Source of the DNA: Certhia americana
Taxonomy: Eukaryota; Chordata; Aves; Passeriformes; Certhiidae
NCBI GenBank assembly: GCA_018697195.1
Contig: JAGMWU010000110.1
Coordinates: forward strand, 1-64,000
Direction: 5' to 3'
DNA length: 64,000 nucleotides
Shown: positions 50,726 through 62,200 of the stretch, piece after piece
Layout of the letters: each line of letters opens with the position of its first letter
How positions within the stretch are numbered: position 1 is the stretch's first letter
The notes under the pieces: generated by a model
What the model saw: only the letters and a program-made list of their open reading frames with translations
Databases searched by the model: none
Told to the model about the DNA's origin: nothing
Program-made: the position numbers and the translations under genes

Positions 50726-52742
50726 TGAATCACAGAATGACAGGATGGGTAGTGATGGAAGGAACCCCAGTGGTCATCTGGTCCAACTGCCCTGCTCAGG
50801 CAGGACCATTCTAGAGCACATGGCACAGGATTAAGTCCAGATGGAACCTGAATATCTCCAGTGAGGGAGACTCCACAGCATCTTTGGGTAACCAGTTCCA
50901 TTATGGGTCACCCACACATCTTGAGAAAGAACTTTCTGTACATCAGTTTCTGCCTGTTGCCTCTTGTCCTGTTCCTTGGCAAGACCAAGAAGAGGCCAGG
51001 TCCATCCTCTTGACACCCTCCCTTCAGATACTGACAGACATTGATGTGACACAGTCATCTTCTTAACATTGAACAGGCCCAGCTTCCTCAGCCTTTCCTC
51101 ATAAGAAAAATGCTCCTCTCTCTTAATCATCTTCAGAGTTCTCTCCTGGACACATTCCAGGAACTCCATGCCTGTCTTGTATTAAGGTACTCAGAAATGG
51201 TCAGAACACTCCTCATTAAGGCCATAATGAAGGGCAGGATCCCCTTTGACCTGCTGGCAATGCTATTCCTAATGTTCTCCAGGTTATCATTGGCCTTGGC
51301 CACCAGGGCACACTGCTGGCTCATGGACAGCTTGTTGTCCACCAGAACCCCCAGGTCCCTCTCCACAGAGCTGCTTCCCAGCAGGTCACCCCCAGACTGT
51401 GCTGCTACCTGGGATTGCTCCTCCCCAGGTGCAGGAGCCAGCATTTGCCTTTGCTGAATTTCAGAAAGTTCCTCTCTGCCCATCTCTCCAGCCTGCTGAG
51501 GTCCTTCTGAAGGGCTGCACAGCCCTCTGGGCTATGGGCCACTCCTCCCAGCTTTGTGTTGTCAGTGAAATTGCTGAGGAGGCCTCTGGCCCTTCACCCA
51601 AATCAGTGATGGAAAAGTTAAACAAGGCTGGGCACACTACTGAACCTTGGGAGACATGACTAGGAACAGGCCTCCAACTAGAGCCTGTGCTACTGATTAT
51701 GACTCTGGGATCTGCTGCTCAGGCAGTTCTCAATCCCCCTCCCTGTCCACTCATCCAGTCCACTCTTCCTGAGTTTGCCTGTGAGGACATTGTTAGAGAC
51801 TGTGGAAAGCCTCACTGAAGTTTAGGCAGACATGAACTGCTGCTCTCCCCTCATCCATCCAGGCAGCTGTTTTATTGTGAAAGGCAATCAGGTTGGTCAA
51901 GCATGATTTGCCTTTACTGAATCCATTCTGACTACTGATCACCTTCTTGCCCTCCCTGTGGATAGAGGTGATCTCCAGAACAAGGTGCTCCATCACCTTC
52001 CCAGGGATTGAGGTGAGGCTGAGTGGCTGATAGTTCCCTGTACCCTCCTTCTTAACCTCTTTGAGGATTGGGGTGACGTTTGCTTTCTTCAGTCCTCAGG
52101 CACCAAGCCTGATTTCCATGATTTTTCAAAGATGATTGTAAAGAGCTGTGATGTCCATCAGCTCTCTCAGCATTCCTATGTGCATCCTTCCAGGGCCCAT
52201 GGACTTATAGATGCCAAGTTTGCTTGGGTGTTCTCCAACCCAAACAATCTTGAACAAGAAAAACTCTTCCAGCATTTCTTCACCCTGATCTGGCTTGGAG
52301 ATCCCTGTAGGTTGGCCTTGCCAGTGAAGACCAAAATAAAGGTGTAATTCGATGACTCTGCCTTTTCTGCATGCTGTTACCATTGGTCCCATATTATCCT
52401 TCATTTTTCCTTCTTTAACTGATGTATTTGAAAAAGCCTTTCTTGTTCTTGACATCCTTGGTCAGATTCAATTCTAAAAGGGTCTTGGCCTTCCTTGTCT
52501 CATTTCTACTTAGCATGACAACTTCTCAACATCAATTTTAAGTGTCATGACCCTGCTTCCACCTCCAGTGTGTTTTGTGCTTTTGCTTGAGTAATGACAG
52601 GAGTTCTTTACTATTCTATGCAGGTGTCCCACCCCTTGCCCAATTTCTTACTCATCAGGATGTATCATTCCTGAGCCTGAGGAAGCCATCCTTGAAAACA
52701 AACTGTCTTGGGCCTTCCTTCCCTCCAAGGCCAAAAAAACTT
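50726..52742 (-). mobile_element. CR1 LINE, 2 kb, inserted in ERVL pol
   Basis: A 5'-truncated minus-strand CR1 covering the endonuclease C-terminus, RT, C-terminal region and 3' UTR. Downstream order on minus: an ARTRKAF-like linker (about 52450), KSMGPGRMHIGMLRELMD (about 52205-52150), NGFSKGKSCLTNLIAFHNK (about 51925-51870), the V-x-L-N-F-S-E-A-F box, and an active site reading NFTDNTKLGG (about 51570). There the F-A-D-D pair is lost. ERDLGVLVDNKLSMSQQCAL follows (51370-51310), and then the 3' UTR to 50727. The ERVL RT sequence resumes on both sides, with roughly 30 bases missing at the junction. The frames at 50831-52455 belong to this copy or its antisense. Confidence 0.9.
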
Positions 52743-53329
52743 CTTTTAGCCTCCATTCTTTCTTAAACTTTCACACTTGCCATATGGGGCTGTTAAGGGG
52801 TAAACAGGTCCTACTGATCCTCCCTTGGCTCTGCAGTCAGCAAACCCCCCTATGGGGAGGAATCATGCAGACTCAGTTGGAACCATCATCTGACTGGTGC
52901 ACCTTTGTGGCAGCAATTGGCACCTGCTGTTTTCCAGCCTTCAGCAACACCCCAACAGAAGGGTCCTCCAAGAGACTAGTCAAGGTAGACACTCCCTAAC
53001 TTCCTTCATCTCCAAGGCAGCTATATCAAAGACCAATATTTATCCTTTTGGGTCTTTGAAATACCCTCTCCTCAGGTAATTTACACCAAACATGCCCCTT
53101 GGCCAATCATAATAAGGTGCTTTTTCCACTCAGTCCCCAACTTCAGCCTCCAATACTGTAGCTGTTGGGTTTTCCCTGCCAATCCAGAAACACAAACAGA
53201 TTATGTCCCTGCATAGTTTGATGGCATTAAGGGTACATTTTGCTCTGGTGTCTACTAGAGACACCCATGGGGTTGATGGGCCAGGCCATCAGATGCACAG
53301 AGTCCAATAAACCGTGTGCCACCTAGCAG
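52743..53329 (-). pseudogene. ERVL pro-pol remnant: protease to RT start
   Basis: Minus-strand remnant of the aspartic protease and the start of reverse transcriptase. The protease motif reads LVDTRAKCTL (about 53258-53229), with the usual D-T-G changed to D-T-R, so it is catalytically doubtful. Further along are NYLRRGYFKDPKG (about 53082-53044), then a QQVPIAA segment (about 52935-52915), and at the CR1 edge SPIWQV...KKEWRL (52790-52748), an RT N-terminal block. Stops and frameshifts interrupt it. The family resemblance is to avian ERVL pol. The reading continues on the other side of the CR1 at 50531. Confidence 0.75.
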
Positions 53330-54780
53330 GGGTCAGACCCCTCTAGTCCTGGACACAGGATTCCTCACTTCTTATAAAAACAGATTAGAATTTATTTCCA
53401 CGTGATCTTGAGGAAGAACAATCCTTTACTTTGCCAGGGGAACTAGTAACTGGAGGCTGGACAGCAAGTTTTCCAGAAGAGCCCTCATTTGTGATAGTTT
53501 TCCATTGAAGTCCAGGTACCCAGGCCTCTAGGGTTGTGGAAGACTTTCTATCCCACTTAATCATATCTTCTCCATATACACAGGGTACCCCATCGTGTGT
53601 GTTTTCTAAAACCTCTCGATCAAAAGAAGGCTTCCTGTTAATAGTTGAGATACTGGTCCACACAAAGCTCATGTGCGTTGGACTTGGTCTGGATCTGTGG
53701 GTAATTGCAGGGGTTTTGTGTGCAAATGTGTAATATCTAGCACAGATAATTTCCTGAAGTGTGGGATATCTCTTTCTGTTGTGGTCCACTTGTGAGGGTG
53801 TCACATAACATCTTCCTTGTAGGCAATACCTTTACTTCACATTTGACAGGAGTCACCTTCAGAGAATCTGAGGACTTAGGTCTGTTTTCCAATCACTTTG
53901 TTGATGTCCCTTTCCCTAGAAGGTGATCCAGCTGCTTGACTTCCCTAACCTTTTATTCCAGGCTACTGGCCTCACAAAGCCTTCATCTAAGCAGCCAGGT
54001 AATAATGTGCTCATACTGGACAACAGCTGAAACCTTTTCACACATAGCTCATCTGGGGACTGGGATCAAGTGGTTTGCTCTTGTTCTGCCTCTTCTTTCT
54101 GCCCTTGCAATGTCTCTGCTTTCTCCTCCTGTAGTGACCAACCTGCCTTTCATGTCCATGTATCTGTATGTGTAGGGACAACTGATAAAGGCAGGGGCTG
54201 GTTCTCTGGTTCAGCTGCATCACCCATCACTGGGGTACAAGTAGCTGTAATACCTGTTCTTGGGGGTTGAGGAGATAGTGCTTGTCACAGGAGTTTGAGG
54301 AGAAGGCTTAAGGCTATCCAAAAATTTCAAAATTCTCAAATGCTATATTATTTGATTTAGAGAAGAAGGAGAAAATGTGCAAAGATGCCTTCCCCATAGG
54401 CTGGCCCTTGGAGAAAAGGTAAAATGTGTAATCATAAAGTTTCCAAAAGATGGTTCCTGCAGTACAGACAGGACAGCAACATTAAGTACCATACCATTAA
54501 GTTTAATTTTGAGACTACTGATTCTGTAATATCATAAGCCAGTATTAGAGAGGACTGCAATATGCCTACTTTAGGCCTGCCCTTGGAGGTTATAAACAGC
54601 ATGACAGGGAACACATACTGCAAGTAAGCTGTTACATAACCCTGGGAACAAAATCAACAACTCTGAGAGCAAAAGAGGTCAGTACTGTGACCAGCTATTA
54701 AACTAATACAATCAACACTTATAATAAAGTTTTTCTAATATGTTCTGGTCAGATCTGCCATTATCTCAATGCTTTGTGCC
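53330..54780 (-). pseudogene. ERVL gag-like region
   Basis: By position this is gag, between the 5' LTR and the protease on the minus strand. It includes a 139-codon stop-free minus frame at 53385-53804 with a Ser/Arg/Lys-rich C-terminus and no zinc knuckle (C-x2-C-x4-H-x4-C) that I can see. I do not recognise individual gag domains, so the assignment rests on context. The rest has stops in all frames. A 64-base piece of this region (53714-53777) recurs outside the provirus at 55796-55859. Confidence 0.5.
53714..53777. repeat. 64-bp segment, copy 1 (in provirus)
   Basis: A stretch starting ttttgtgtgcaaatgtgtaa and ending gatatctctttct. It matches 55796-55859 in the same orientation at 63 of 64 bases. 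Identity stops sharply at both ends. Confidence 0.92.
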
Positions 54781-54804
54781 CCTCACTGGGCACAAAAAAG
54801 ACTG
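54781..54804 (-). promoter_or_regulatory. Possible primer-binding site of the ERVL provirus
   Basis: Directly inside the 5' LTR, the minus strand reads tttttgtgcccagtgagggg, resembling a degraded TGG-starting tRNA primer-binding site with the usual short offset. It is decayed, and the primer tRNA cannot be named with confidence. Confidence 0.4.
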
Positions 54805-55428
54805 TGTTAATTTAACCCCAGCCAGCAACTAAGTACCTTGTAGTCAGTCAGTCAGTAAGTCAGACTCACTCACTCACTCACTCACTCACTCACTCACTTA
54901 CTCACTGTGAGTAACCCACCCACCTGGTGGGTTAGGGAGAACTGGTAAAAGGTAAAATATGTGATTTGAAATAAGAATAGTTTAGTAATTGAAAAGAAGT
55001 AAAACATAGTAATACTGGTACTAATACAAATATTAATACTAATAGCAAAGAAAAGGAAAAGGAAAGAGAGGGATAAAATACTAGAGAAAAAAGCAATGCA
55101 CAATACAAATCATCACCACTCAGTGACTGAAGCCCAGCCTCTCCCTAAGCAGCAATCACTTCCTTACAGCCAGCTCCCTCTGGTTTATAATACTGAACAT
55201 GGCATTCTATGTTTGGTCAGTTCAGGTCAGCTGTCCTGGCTGTTCTCCCTCCCAGTTTCTCATGCACCTACTCGCTGGCAGAGCATGGGCAAACTGAGCA
55301 GATCTTGATTTAGGGTAAGCACTACTTAGCAACAGCCAAAACATCAGTGTGTTACCAACATTATTCTCATACTGAATCCAAACCACAGCACTGTAACAGC
55401 TACTAGGAAAAAAAAGCAAGGCTGTACA
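54805..55428 (-). mobile_element. ERVL 5' LTR
   Basis: This is the 5' LTR, in transcription sense, of the minus-strand provirus. On the plus strand it opens 'tgttaatttaaccccagcca' (54805-54824) and ends near 'gctgtaca' (55421-55428). A TATA element (attataaacc on minus) lies at about 55182-55191. The ttattctcatactgaa block near 55358-55374 is shared with the 3' LTR at 49500. U5 carries GTCA and CTCA microsatellites (54843-54906). Length (624 against 618) and orientation agree with its partner. Confidence 0.8.
54843..54906. repeat. (GTCA)n and (CTCA)n microsatellites in LTR
   Basis: An imperfect GTCA array at 54843-54863 is followed by about nine CTCA units with one interruption at 54864-54906. 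Both lie in the U5 end of the 5' LTR. The 3' LTR lacks the arrays at the matching place, so they expanded after insertion. Confidence 0.85.
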
Positions 55429-55539
55429 GCAGGGTTTACTGATAACAGAATTTTTTCTCAATAATCAGAGCAGAAAGTAACTGAGATGAGATTAAGATGG
55501 GTATCACTATCTCCACTGCATTTACTAGGAATAAAACAA
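55429..55539. other. Flank between provirus and old LINE
   Basis: Short unique stretch. The first five bases (gcagg) may be the right target duplication of the provirus. Confidence 0.4.
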
Positions 55540-56215
55540 TGGGTGGAATTTGGCATCAGTCAAAGCAAAGTACCATGTATGGAAAAATAGGAAGCTCTTA
55601 ATGATATACATATAAAATTACAGTTTTTAATTCAGCCATTACCTCTCAGGAAGAAGCTTAGAGCATTTGGGGCCATTCCATATAAGCATAGCATCAATAT
55701 TTAACATTAGTCGAAAAGGCAAATAGAATATTAAGAAGTGTTAGGGGAGAAATCAAATACAGAGCAGGAAACACCATGCTGCTGCTATATAGATATTTTG
55801 TGTGCAAATGTGTAATATCTAGCACAGATAATTTCCTGAAGTATGGGATATCTCTTTCTATTCTGATTCATCTAATCAAAAAATATAATCTAATAGTATA
55901 ATATAATGAAGTCTCAAAAAAATCAGAAAAACATATCTTCTTTTCAGAGGGATATTGCAGAACTTGAAGACCAACAGCAAAATTGGTGTAGCTGATCAGT
56001 GTTGCAGAGCAGCTCCTCGAGAAAGAAAAGACAATAGATGAGGATTCCTTGAGACTTGAAAGCAAACGGCAGCTGAAAATAAAAGGTACATGGATGACAA
56101 CAAAAAAGATTAACAGGTTGTTAATAGGTTTGATGAGGATACAATTTGGGGAGACATAATGTGTAAAATTTAAAAGTAATAGAAAACCAAGTCCTTGGTC
56201 CCCAGAACTCAATTA
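55540..56215 (+). mobile_element. Old LINE (CR1/L2 clade) fragment
   Basis: Sense remains of a non-LTR element. 'agtcgaaaaggcaaatagaa' (55709-55728) corresponds to the V-K-K-A-N-R motif after RT. Later, near 55955-56090, the text follows the order of a CR1-clade C-terminal region: Q-K-x-x-x-K-L-V-x-L-I-S, then E-E-R, L-K. Divergence is high and the copy is broken by about 120 foreign bases at 55796-55915. The 114-codon minus frame (55868-56212) is antisense to it. The clade assignment is by pattern only. Confidence 0.5.
55796..55859. repeat. 64-bp segment, copy 2 (outside provirus)
   Basis: This is the direct-orientation duplicate of 53714-53777, 2,082 bases away and beyond the 5' LTR. The single difference is g to a in the 'gaagt(g/a)tggg' block. 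It sits within the old LINE, followed by about 55 AT-rich bases of unknown origin. Confidence 0.92.
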
Positions 56216-59200
56216 AAGTACAGGGTACTAAGGTCATTGGCTGTCATGACTGTAAAAGCAAGGAAATACCAAAGGAAAAAAAGAGTAAAAAAGTACTATG
56301 TTTTTTCCACAGATTGAAACATCTGATCATGTGCCAATATGAACTATTTATATGAAAGCTGATTATTGCCAAAACATCAACATAACTCAAACCCTAAAGT
56401 ACAGCACTGTTTGAAAGTAAAGAAAAAGAAGTAGTATTTTTTGTATCCATCTCATAACTTAGTTTAGGTTCAAAGGACAAACTCCTGTTTGTGCAGGTCT
56501 CCAGGAAAAGCCTCTTTTAACAAGAAAAGACTTGTCTTACCAGCTAAATTGACAGTAATGGCTGTCCCCAAGCCCCAGATTATTTCCCCTTCACTTAGTC
56601 AGTTGTTCTTCTTCAATTTGTCTTGCAACAAGCTGTTCAGACAACATAGGGGATGAACTACACTCATTCGGTCTTCTGCTCTTCATTGCAAATGGGTTTG
56701 CATTGCCTCCAGCATAAGGACTTTATCAGTCGATTTTTGCTATGAATATCTGGAATAGGTGGCTTTCTTTCTACCATTTAGTTGTCCCGTAATTTTTGTT
56801 ACTATTGCAGTTGACATGAGAGGGTAAAGAAAAAAAAATCTATGATCATGAACAGGTGAGAAAGAGCCTGGCAACCAGACTGACTTGTGCTTTGCATTTG
56901 GGATGAACGTTTACTATTTTACAGTGTTCCCCAACCTTACTGTGATGATGCAGTAGTGGCAAAGTGAGATGCCTCTGATTTGTACTCTTTCTAAATTTTC
57001 TGTCAGTAATAGATGCAGTCTCTTCGAAGTCTCTGCTAAGATTAAGGAATTAATTTAAATGAATACTGTTAATTTTATCTACTCTTATATGAAAGATAGT
57101 GATGGAGGAAAGAAGTCTTCTTATTTAGCTCTGTTGTGGGATGGGAAGATCCTCCTCTGATAAAAGAAATAATCATGATGTCAGTTGACCTACTTAGAAA
57201 AAAGTATGAAACAAAATTTAAACCAGCTTAACCTCTTGTCTTCTACTCATTTGTCATATTTAAAGAAAAAACTCCTGGTAGCAGGACTGGAGAATAGCTT
57301 GGAACTAGTCAAGAGCTGCAAATTATCATGCTTGGAGTAAGTTCTTTCATTGTTGAGTCAGAAAGAAGTGGGTAATATTGAGCTACTCCTCCCAGGAGGT
57401 TTGTATCACGTGCAATACAAAAGCATGGGCCACAGCAAATACCCTCACCATTCAGGAGCGGAGTCACTGACAGTGCCCATTTCCTCCTAGCATGTAATCA
57501 GGGTGAGCCTGTGGCCTGCAGAGTGTGTTGGAATTTTCAGCCTAGTCATTTCAGCCTGGAATTTTCAGAAGCACTGGTCTCATTTCAGGCAGTTCACTAC
57601 ACACATATACAGAAATTTGTTGATATAAGTTTTAAATTCATAAAGCTTAAATGTAACTGAGATTCTGAAATTACAGAAAAGTTGCCTAGAGACATTCAGA
57701 TCTGCAGCAAGATGCTGTCAACAAAATTTTGTGCTGGTGTAATCTTCCGCATTCATCCATTCCAGTCTCCCAGGCCACTCTTTTTCTCATCCTCGTTTGG
57801 TGTTACAAATTTGATCCTTCATTACATTTACTGTGTTTTTTCTGCCAAAGCAGAAGGTTCTGCTGTTTTACCAGACACTAGGTAAATTCCCCAGTAAAAT
57901 TGAAAAGTAGTGAAACAGCATTTTTAGCCTCCACTGTGCACACAAAGCAAAAGGAGCTGGAAGGTTGCAGTGACCATGTTCTGGGCAAGCTGCAAGCTTC
58001 AGAGTACCCAAGTCTTGCTAATTCCTTTGTCCCCAGAGAAACAGCAAATTTTGAGACAATCAGAACCACCATGTGGATGTTCAAGATCTTAGTTTTTTGA
58101 TTTTTAAACCGGCATCATCTCAGCCATAGCTGAGCAGGCACACTACTATAATTCTTCTAAAAATAAAGAGCAGCTAGAGACTACTGAGAGGCTTGAGCAG
58201 CTTGACAATCAGCTAAGAGTAAAAGCCCACGGATCATTAATTCTTTGGGCTTCTCAATGCCTGTTGCTACAGTCTGACTTGTTGCCTAAGGGCCTAAGGC
58301 CCAACAGCCCTCCAGGATCTATTATATAGTGAGAAAATTCACTTATCTTCTTGGCAGAAATGCTGAATTTCAGATCCCATCACTAACAGTTGACAGAGAG
58401 GACATTACTAAGAGGTAATGGTGGAGGCCAGGGAAAAAGATGGAAAGCAGTCTCATCTGGGTGAAACTGGACTGAAGAGGAACAGAATTATTCTCAGCAG
58501 CACTGTACAAACTTTGGTGGGAAGACCTACAGTAGTGGCATGCAAAAGCAGAGACGCACTGGTAGGACCAACCTTTAACAATTTGCACCTTGAGGAAGTT
58601 CTGACACCAGCTGCTCAGGATTGGAGGTTGCCCAGGACAGTGAGACCCATGCTAGAAGAAAGACACCTTTAATTGACTTTAGTCTGCTTTGGTCTTTTTG
58701 ACCACTTTTCTGTGGTTAAGCAGCGCCTCAGAGTGATGGGGTAGAGACAAGATAAGGGGGTGTGGTTGAGGAACATAAGGGGTAGAAAATGGCAGTAATA
58801 CAAACGTTTGCTGTCTGTTTTTATTAGACGTCCAGTATTTCTGTCAATGTACAGGCCTCAAATCTTAGCATAAAATATATTTGTAGGCAGTCGGCTGTTA
58901 GAGAATCTTACTAAATACAAATTCTTTTTAGGTGGGTATCTCAATAACTAATTCTTGGAGGTAACTAATAACTAATTCTTGGAGGGAAAGAATTCCCTTG
59001 AATTTCTGGTCCAACTTCAGTAGTAGCAGCAAAGATCCTCATCTCCATTTCAGATGCACAAAAGTTCATCCAAGTTACTCTATGATGGCCAGATCCAGAT
59101 TATGTATATATTGGCAATATATTCAGTTTACATCCAAGAAAAGTAAGGCTTTCTGGGTCACAAAGCCAATGCAGACTAGTAGCATAGGATAAAATAGCAA

Positions 59201-62200
59201 GAGCTGATGCAATGTCTAAGCCACTATCTATCTCAGGAACAACAGAATTGGTTCTGTTATTATACCAAGGAAATACTACTGAGTACTGAAGAAATATCTG
59301 CCTTTGTACTCTTATTGTGAATATTTGTATTCCTTATATCTCATGTCCTAATGTCTCTTTTTTTTTCAATTGAGTTTTTTAAAACTCAGTATTTTAAAGT
59401 CTTCTACTTTTCTCTGCCATTTGGATTCTTAGTTAACATTTTTTACCCATAGCAGCATATTGTCACTTCTGACAGGAAATATGAAAATTAAAGTGACATT
59501 CTGCTTTAGAGAAATAAGACCAAAAGAGTACTAAATAAACCAAAACCTAATCACATATATTTTATGAAGAGAAAGCAGAACACTTCAAGTAAAAAATTTA
59601 TTTTTATTTATTTTTTAAAATAATTTAAAAAAATTTATTTTTATGGTTATTGCCATAACCCAATTACTTTTAAATAATAAATAATAAACTTTACTAATAT
59701 ACTTAACTGGAAATGTAAATTGAAAACTTACAGCATGTAAAATGCAGGTGTCAAAAAAAGAGTGTCATCATTGGAGTAGGGTACAGGCATGGAAAATAAA
59801 GGACTTCTATTTTGTCCAGTCAAATATGCTCTATGAGCACAGTCAGCACAACCGTTATGTTGTGTTTCATTTAACCTCCCCATAAAAGAGGAAATTGCAG
59901 GCACAGCTTATTGCATGGTCAAGGTAATCTACTTAATATTGGTAAAGCTGAGAGGGCAGAAGGCAATATCAGACTGTGGGTTATACATTATGTCAACTAA
60001 TTCAGTACTGCTCCCACAAATCTGTCTTTCTTAACGAATTTCTGTGCTTAAGCAATGTTGCTAGAAATTTGAAGTTCTCCTGGAAAATGTAATATATTTG
60101 TATGGAAACCAAATCTTTGCATTGCATCATTGCCAAGAAGAAATCAAATATACATCTATTGCAGAAAACATATGTTAAAAAACTTGGATAAATGAAAGTA
60201 ACAGCTGTGTGTAAACCAAGACTTGAAACAACTAAAAGTATCACTTATTTCAGTGATGTATTTGGAAATGCATGACCTTGAATCAAAATCTGTGCATAGC
60301 AACAGAAGTGAATTGGAAAGTCATTTGTATTTACCTTCCGTGCTATTAGCTTTTTGAAATATAAATATCTTGCTTTTACCATTCATCTGATATAAAAGTA
60401 ACTGGCATAAAAGTTGGGGGTTGATCCTCTTCACCCTTTGACAGAAAGGAAAGTGAGTGCTTGGTAGAAATGCAGTCTTAGGAGCAGAAATTAGGTTTTG
60501 CATGAAAAAAAAAAAGTGTACGAGAAAGAAAAGAAAGGAAAAAAAGGAAAAAGAACCCAGTTCTCCTTTTAACGTACTGCATTTAATGGTACACTCTTTG
60601 ACCCCATCGGCAGGTTGGCTTCTCAAAGAGGACAAAGATAGATGTCCTCATTTCTGGAATGGCCCTCTGTCACCCTGTGTTTCAGCCACCACACTGGTCC
60701 ATGGTCACCTGGAGGTCTGAGTATGACTTCCATTGTGTACATGAAAAGCAACTAGGAAAAGCAATTCATTGCTCTGAATTTACTTGACTGCAGTTCTCAC
60801 ACCAGGTGGAAAATTTTCAAGGGTGTGCAGTCAGGAGGATGCTGTATCAGAGCCCCGACTGGCACGAGAGAGCATTGCAGATGCAGCACAGCACATATAA
60901 GCATGAGAACCTGCAGAAACAAGTGCCTGCTCAGACCTCAGCTGACCCCATTTCCCTACCCTACCGTCCAAGGCTGCTTTGCAAGCTGAACCACTCTGCT
61001 GCTGATCTGTGAGAAAGGCGGGTAAAGAAAATCCCTGTGAGCACAGGATGTGGTTGTTCCCTCCTGCCCCACATGTTCAAGCCCCATTGTTAACATACAG
61101 GTGTTGTGCAGATTCAGCCTGTGGCCAGGTGCAAGCAGCCCACACAAAGCGTACATGGAGGCAGTGCATCAATGCTGTGCTCAAGCCCTGGAAAACCTCT
61201 CCCTCTATGGCAGTTCCAGCAGGACACTGACCCACCAAAATCAGTTTGATGGATGAAGAGCTCCTCCACTACCACCACGTTTTTTCCTACTTTGATCATA
61301 TTTGTCTGTCAGACTTAATTCCCTTCTAGAGGAAAGGATGCTGAAGGATGCTTCCCTTCTAGAGGGAAGGAAGCCATGACTAATGGCCACTTTTCACAAA
61401 CACATTGACTGACCTTATTTATCTCAGACAGGCTGGAGAGACCCATCCTGACAGAGGGACAACAGGCCTCAGATAGTTTGCAGGGCTTCCTGGGATCTCA
61501 TCATTAGTACTGTGGTTTTCAGAGCTAATACCTCACAGCAATAAAGTCAGCAAAGTATTGCCAATACCATCAGAGGAACACGCACACACAGAGAACACAG
61601 CAAATTGCATAGTGGATATGCAGAACATGGAATCGGGTTTTCATTTATTTCTTTAATTAGTACCCTAACATCAAGTCTTGTATCAAGAAAATACTTTGGG
61701 CACACAATGGGTATTAGGATGCTCAGAGTACCACATCATGTGAAACAAGCTAATTGTGATTTTGATTAATCTTCCACTGTTAGCATAAGTTAAATTTTAA
61801 CCTTGAATTTTTCCTCTTACTAGGGGGAAAAAATCCCAAGTAAATGGAGAGTGAAGGTCCATGTAAATCTCTTAGATTCCATACAAATTTTCCTACTGAA
61901 AAGATAAAGTTAATTTTTTTTTTCCTTAAGAAGATAGAGTCAAGAACAAACCTATCGTTAAAAATACAAGCAGCAGACTGGGGATCTCCCAAGTCAGCAT
62001 CATGTGTCTTCCAGGCGAGAGGAAAACTCCCTGTAAAGCAGACAGGGAGTTTGAATTATTAAAGCTGAAGGAATAATTTACTGAGACTGATCAGAGCAGG
62101 GCTCTCTTGAGAGCTGGTGGGGTTTTTCCGTTGGCAGGGAGACTATGTTTTGTACGTGAGCTGCATTTAAAGCAGTTTATTTCCATATTGCTTTCTCAAG

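Larger units (their letters stand above)
49500..55428 (-). mobile_element. Degraded ERVL provirus with nested CR1s
   Basis: A 5.9-kb minus-strand endogenous retrovirus of the avian ERVL type: 5' LTR (54805-55428), gag-like region, protease and RT remnants, a large CR1 inside RT, an RT core remnant, and 3' LTR (49500-50117). The non-CR1 internal sequence is only about 2.5 kb. RNase H and integrase are absent and were presumably deleted near 50118-50170. The possible target duplication is ccagg (49495-49499) against gcagg (55429-55433), one mismatch, 5 bp as expected for ERVL. All genes carry stops or shifts, so it cannot replicate. That the two LTRs belong to one insertion is inferred from orientation, spacing and the shared LTR block. 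Confidence 0.75.

Noticed and set aside
53385..53804. 139-codon stop-free minus frame as a conserved, domesticated gag
   Set aside because: No gag domain or zinc knuckle is recognisable, the surrounding provirus is full of stops, and selection cannot be tested from one sequence. Chance survival is enough.
54843..54906. Regular short repeats resembling an array
   Set aside because: Four-base microsatellites without spacers, in a bird LTR. It is not a CRISPR array.
55868..56212. 114-codon minus frame, hydrophobic
   Set aside because: It lies antisense to an old LINE fragment, and its Phe/Ile richness comes from the A-rich sense strand.
60321..60635. 104-codon minus frame with a Phe-rich run, possible membrane protein
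   Set aside because: The Phe run is the reverse of a purine-rich low-complexity tract at 60506-60560. No other support.
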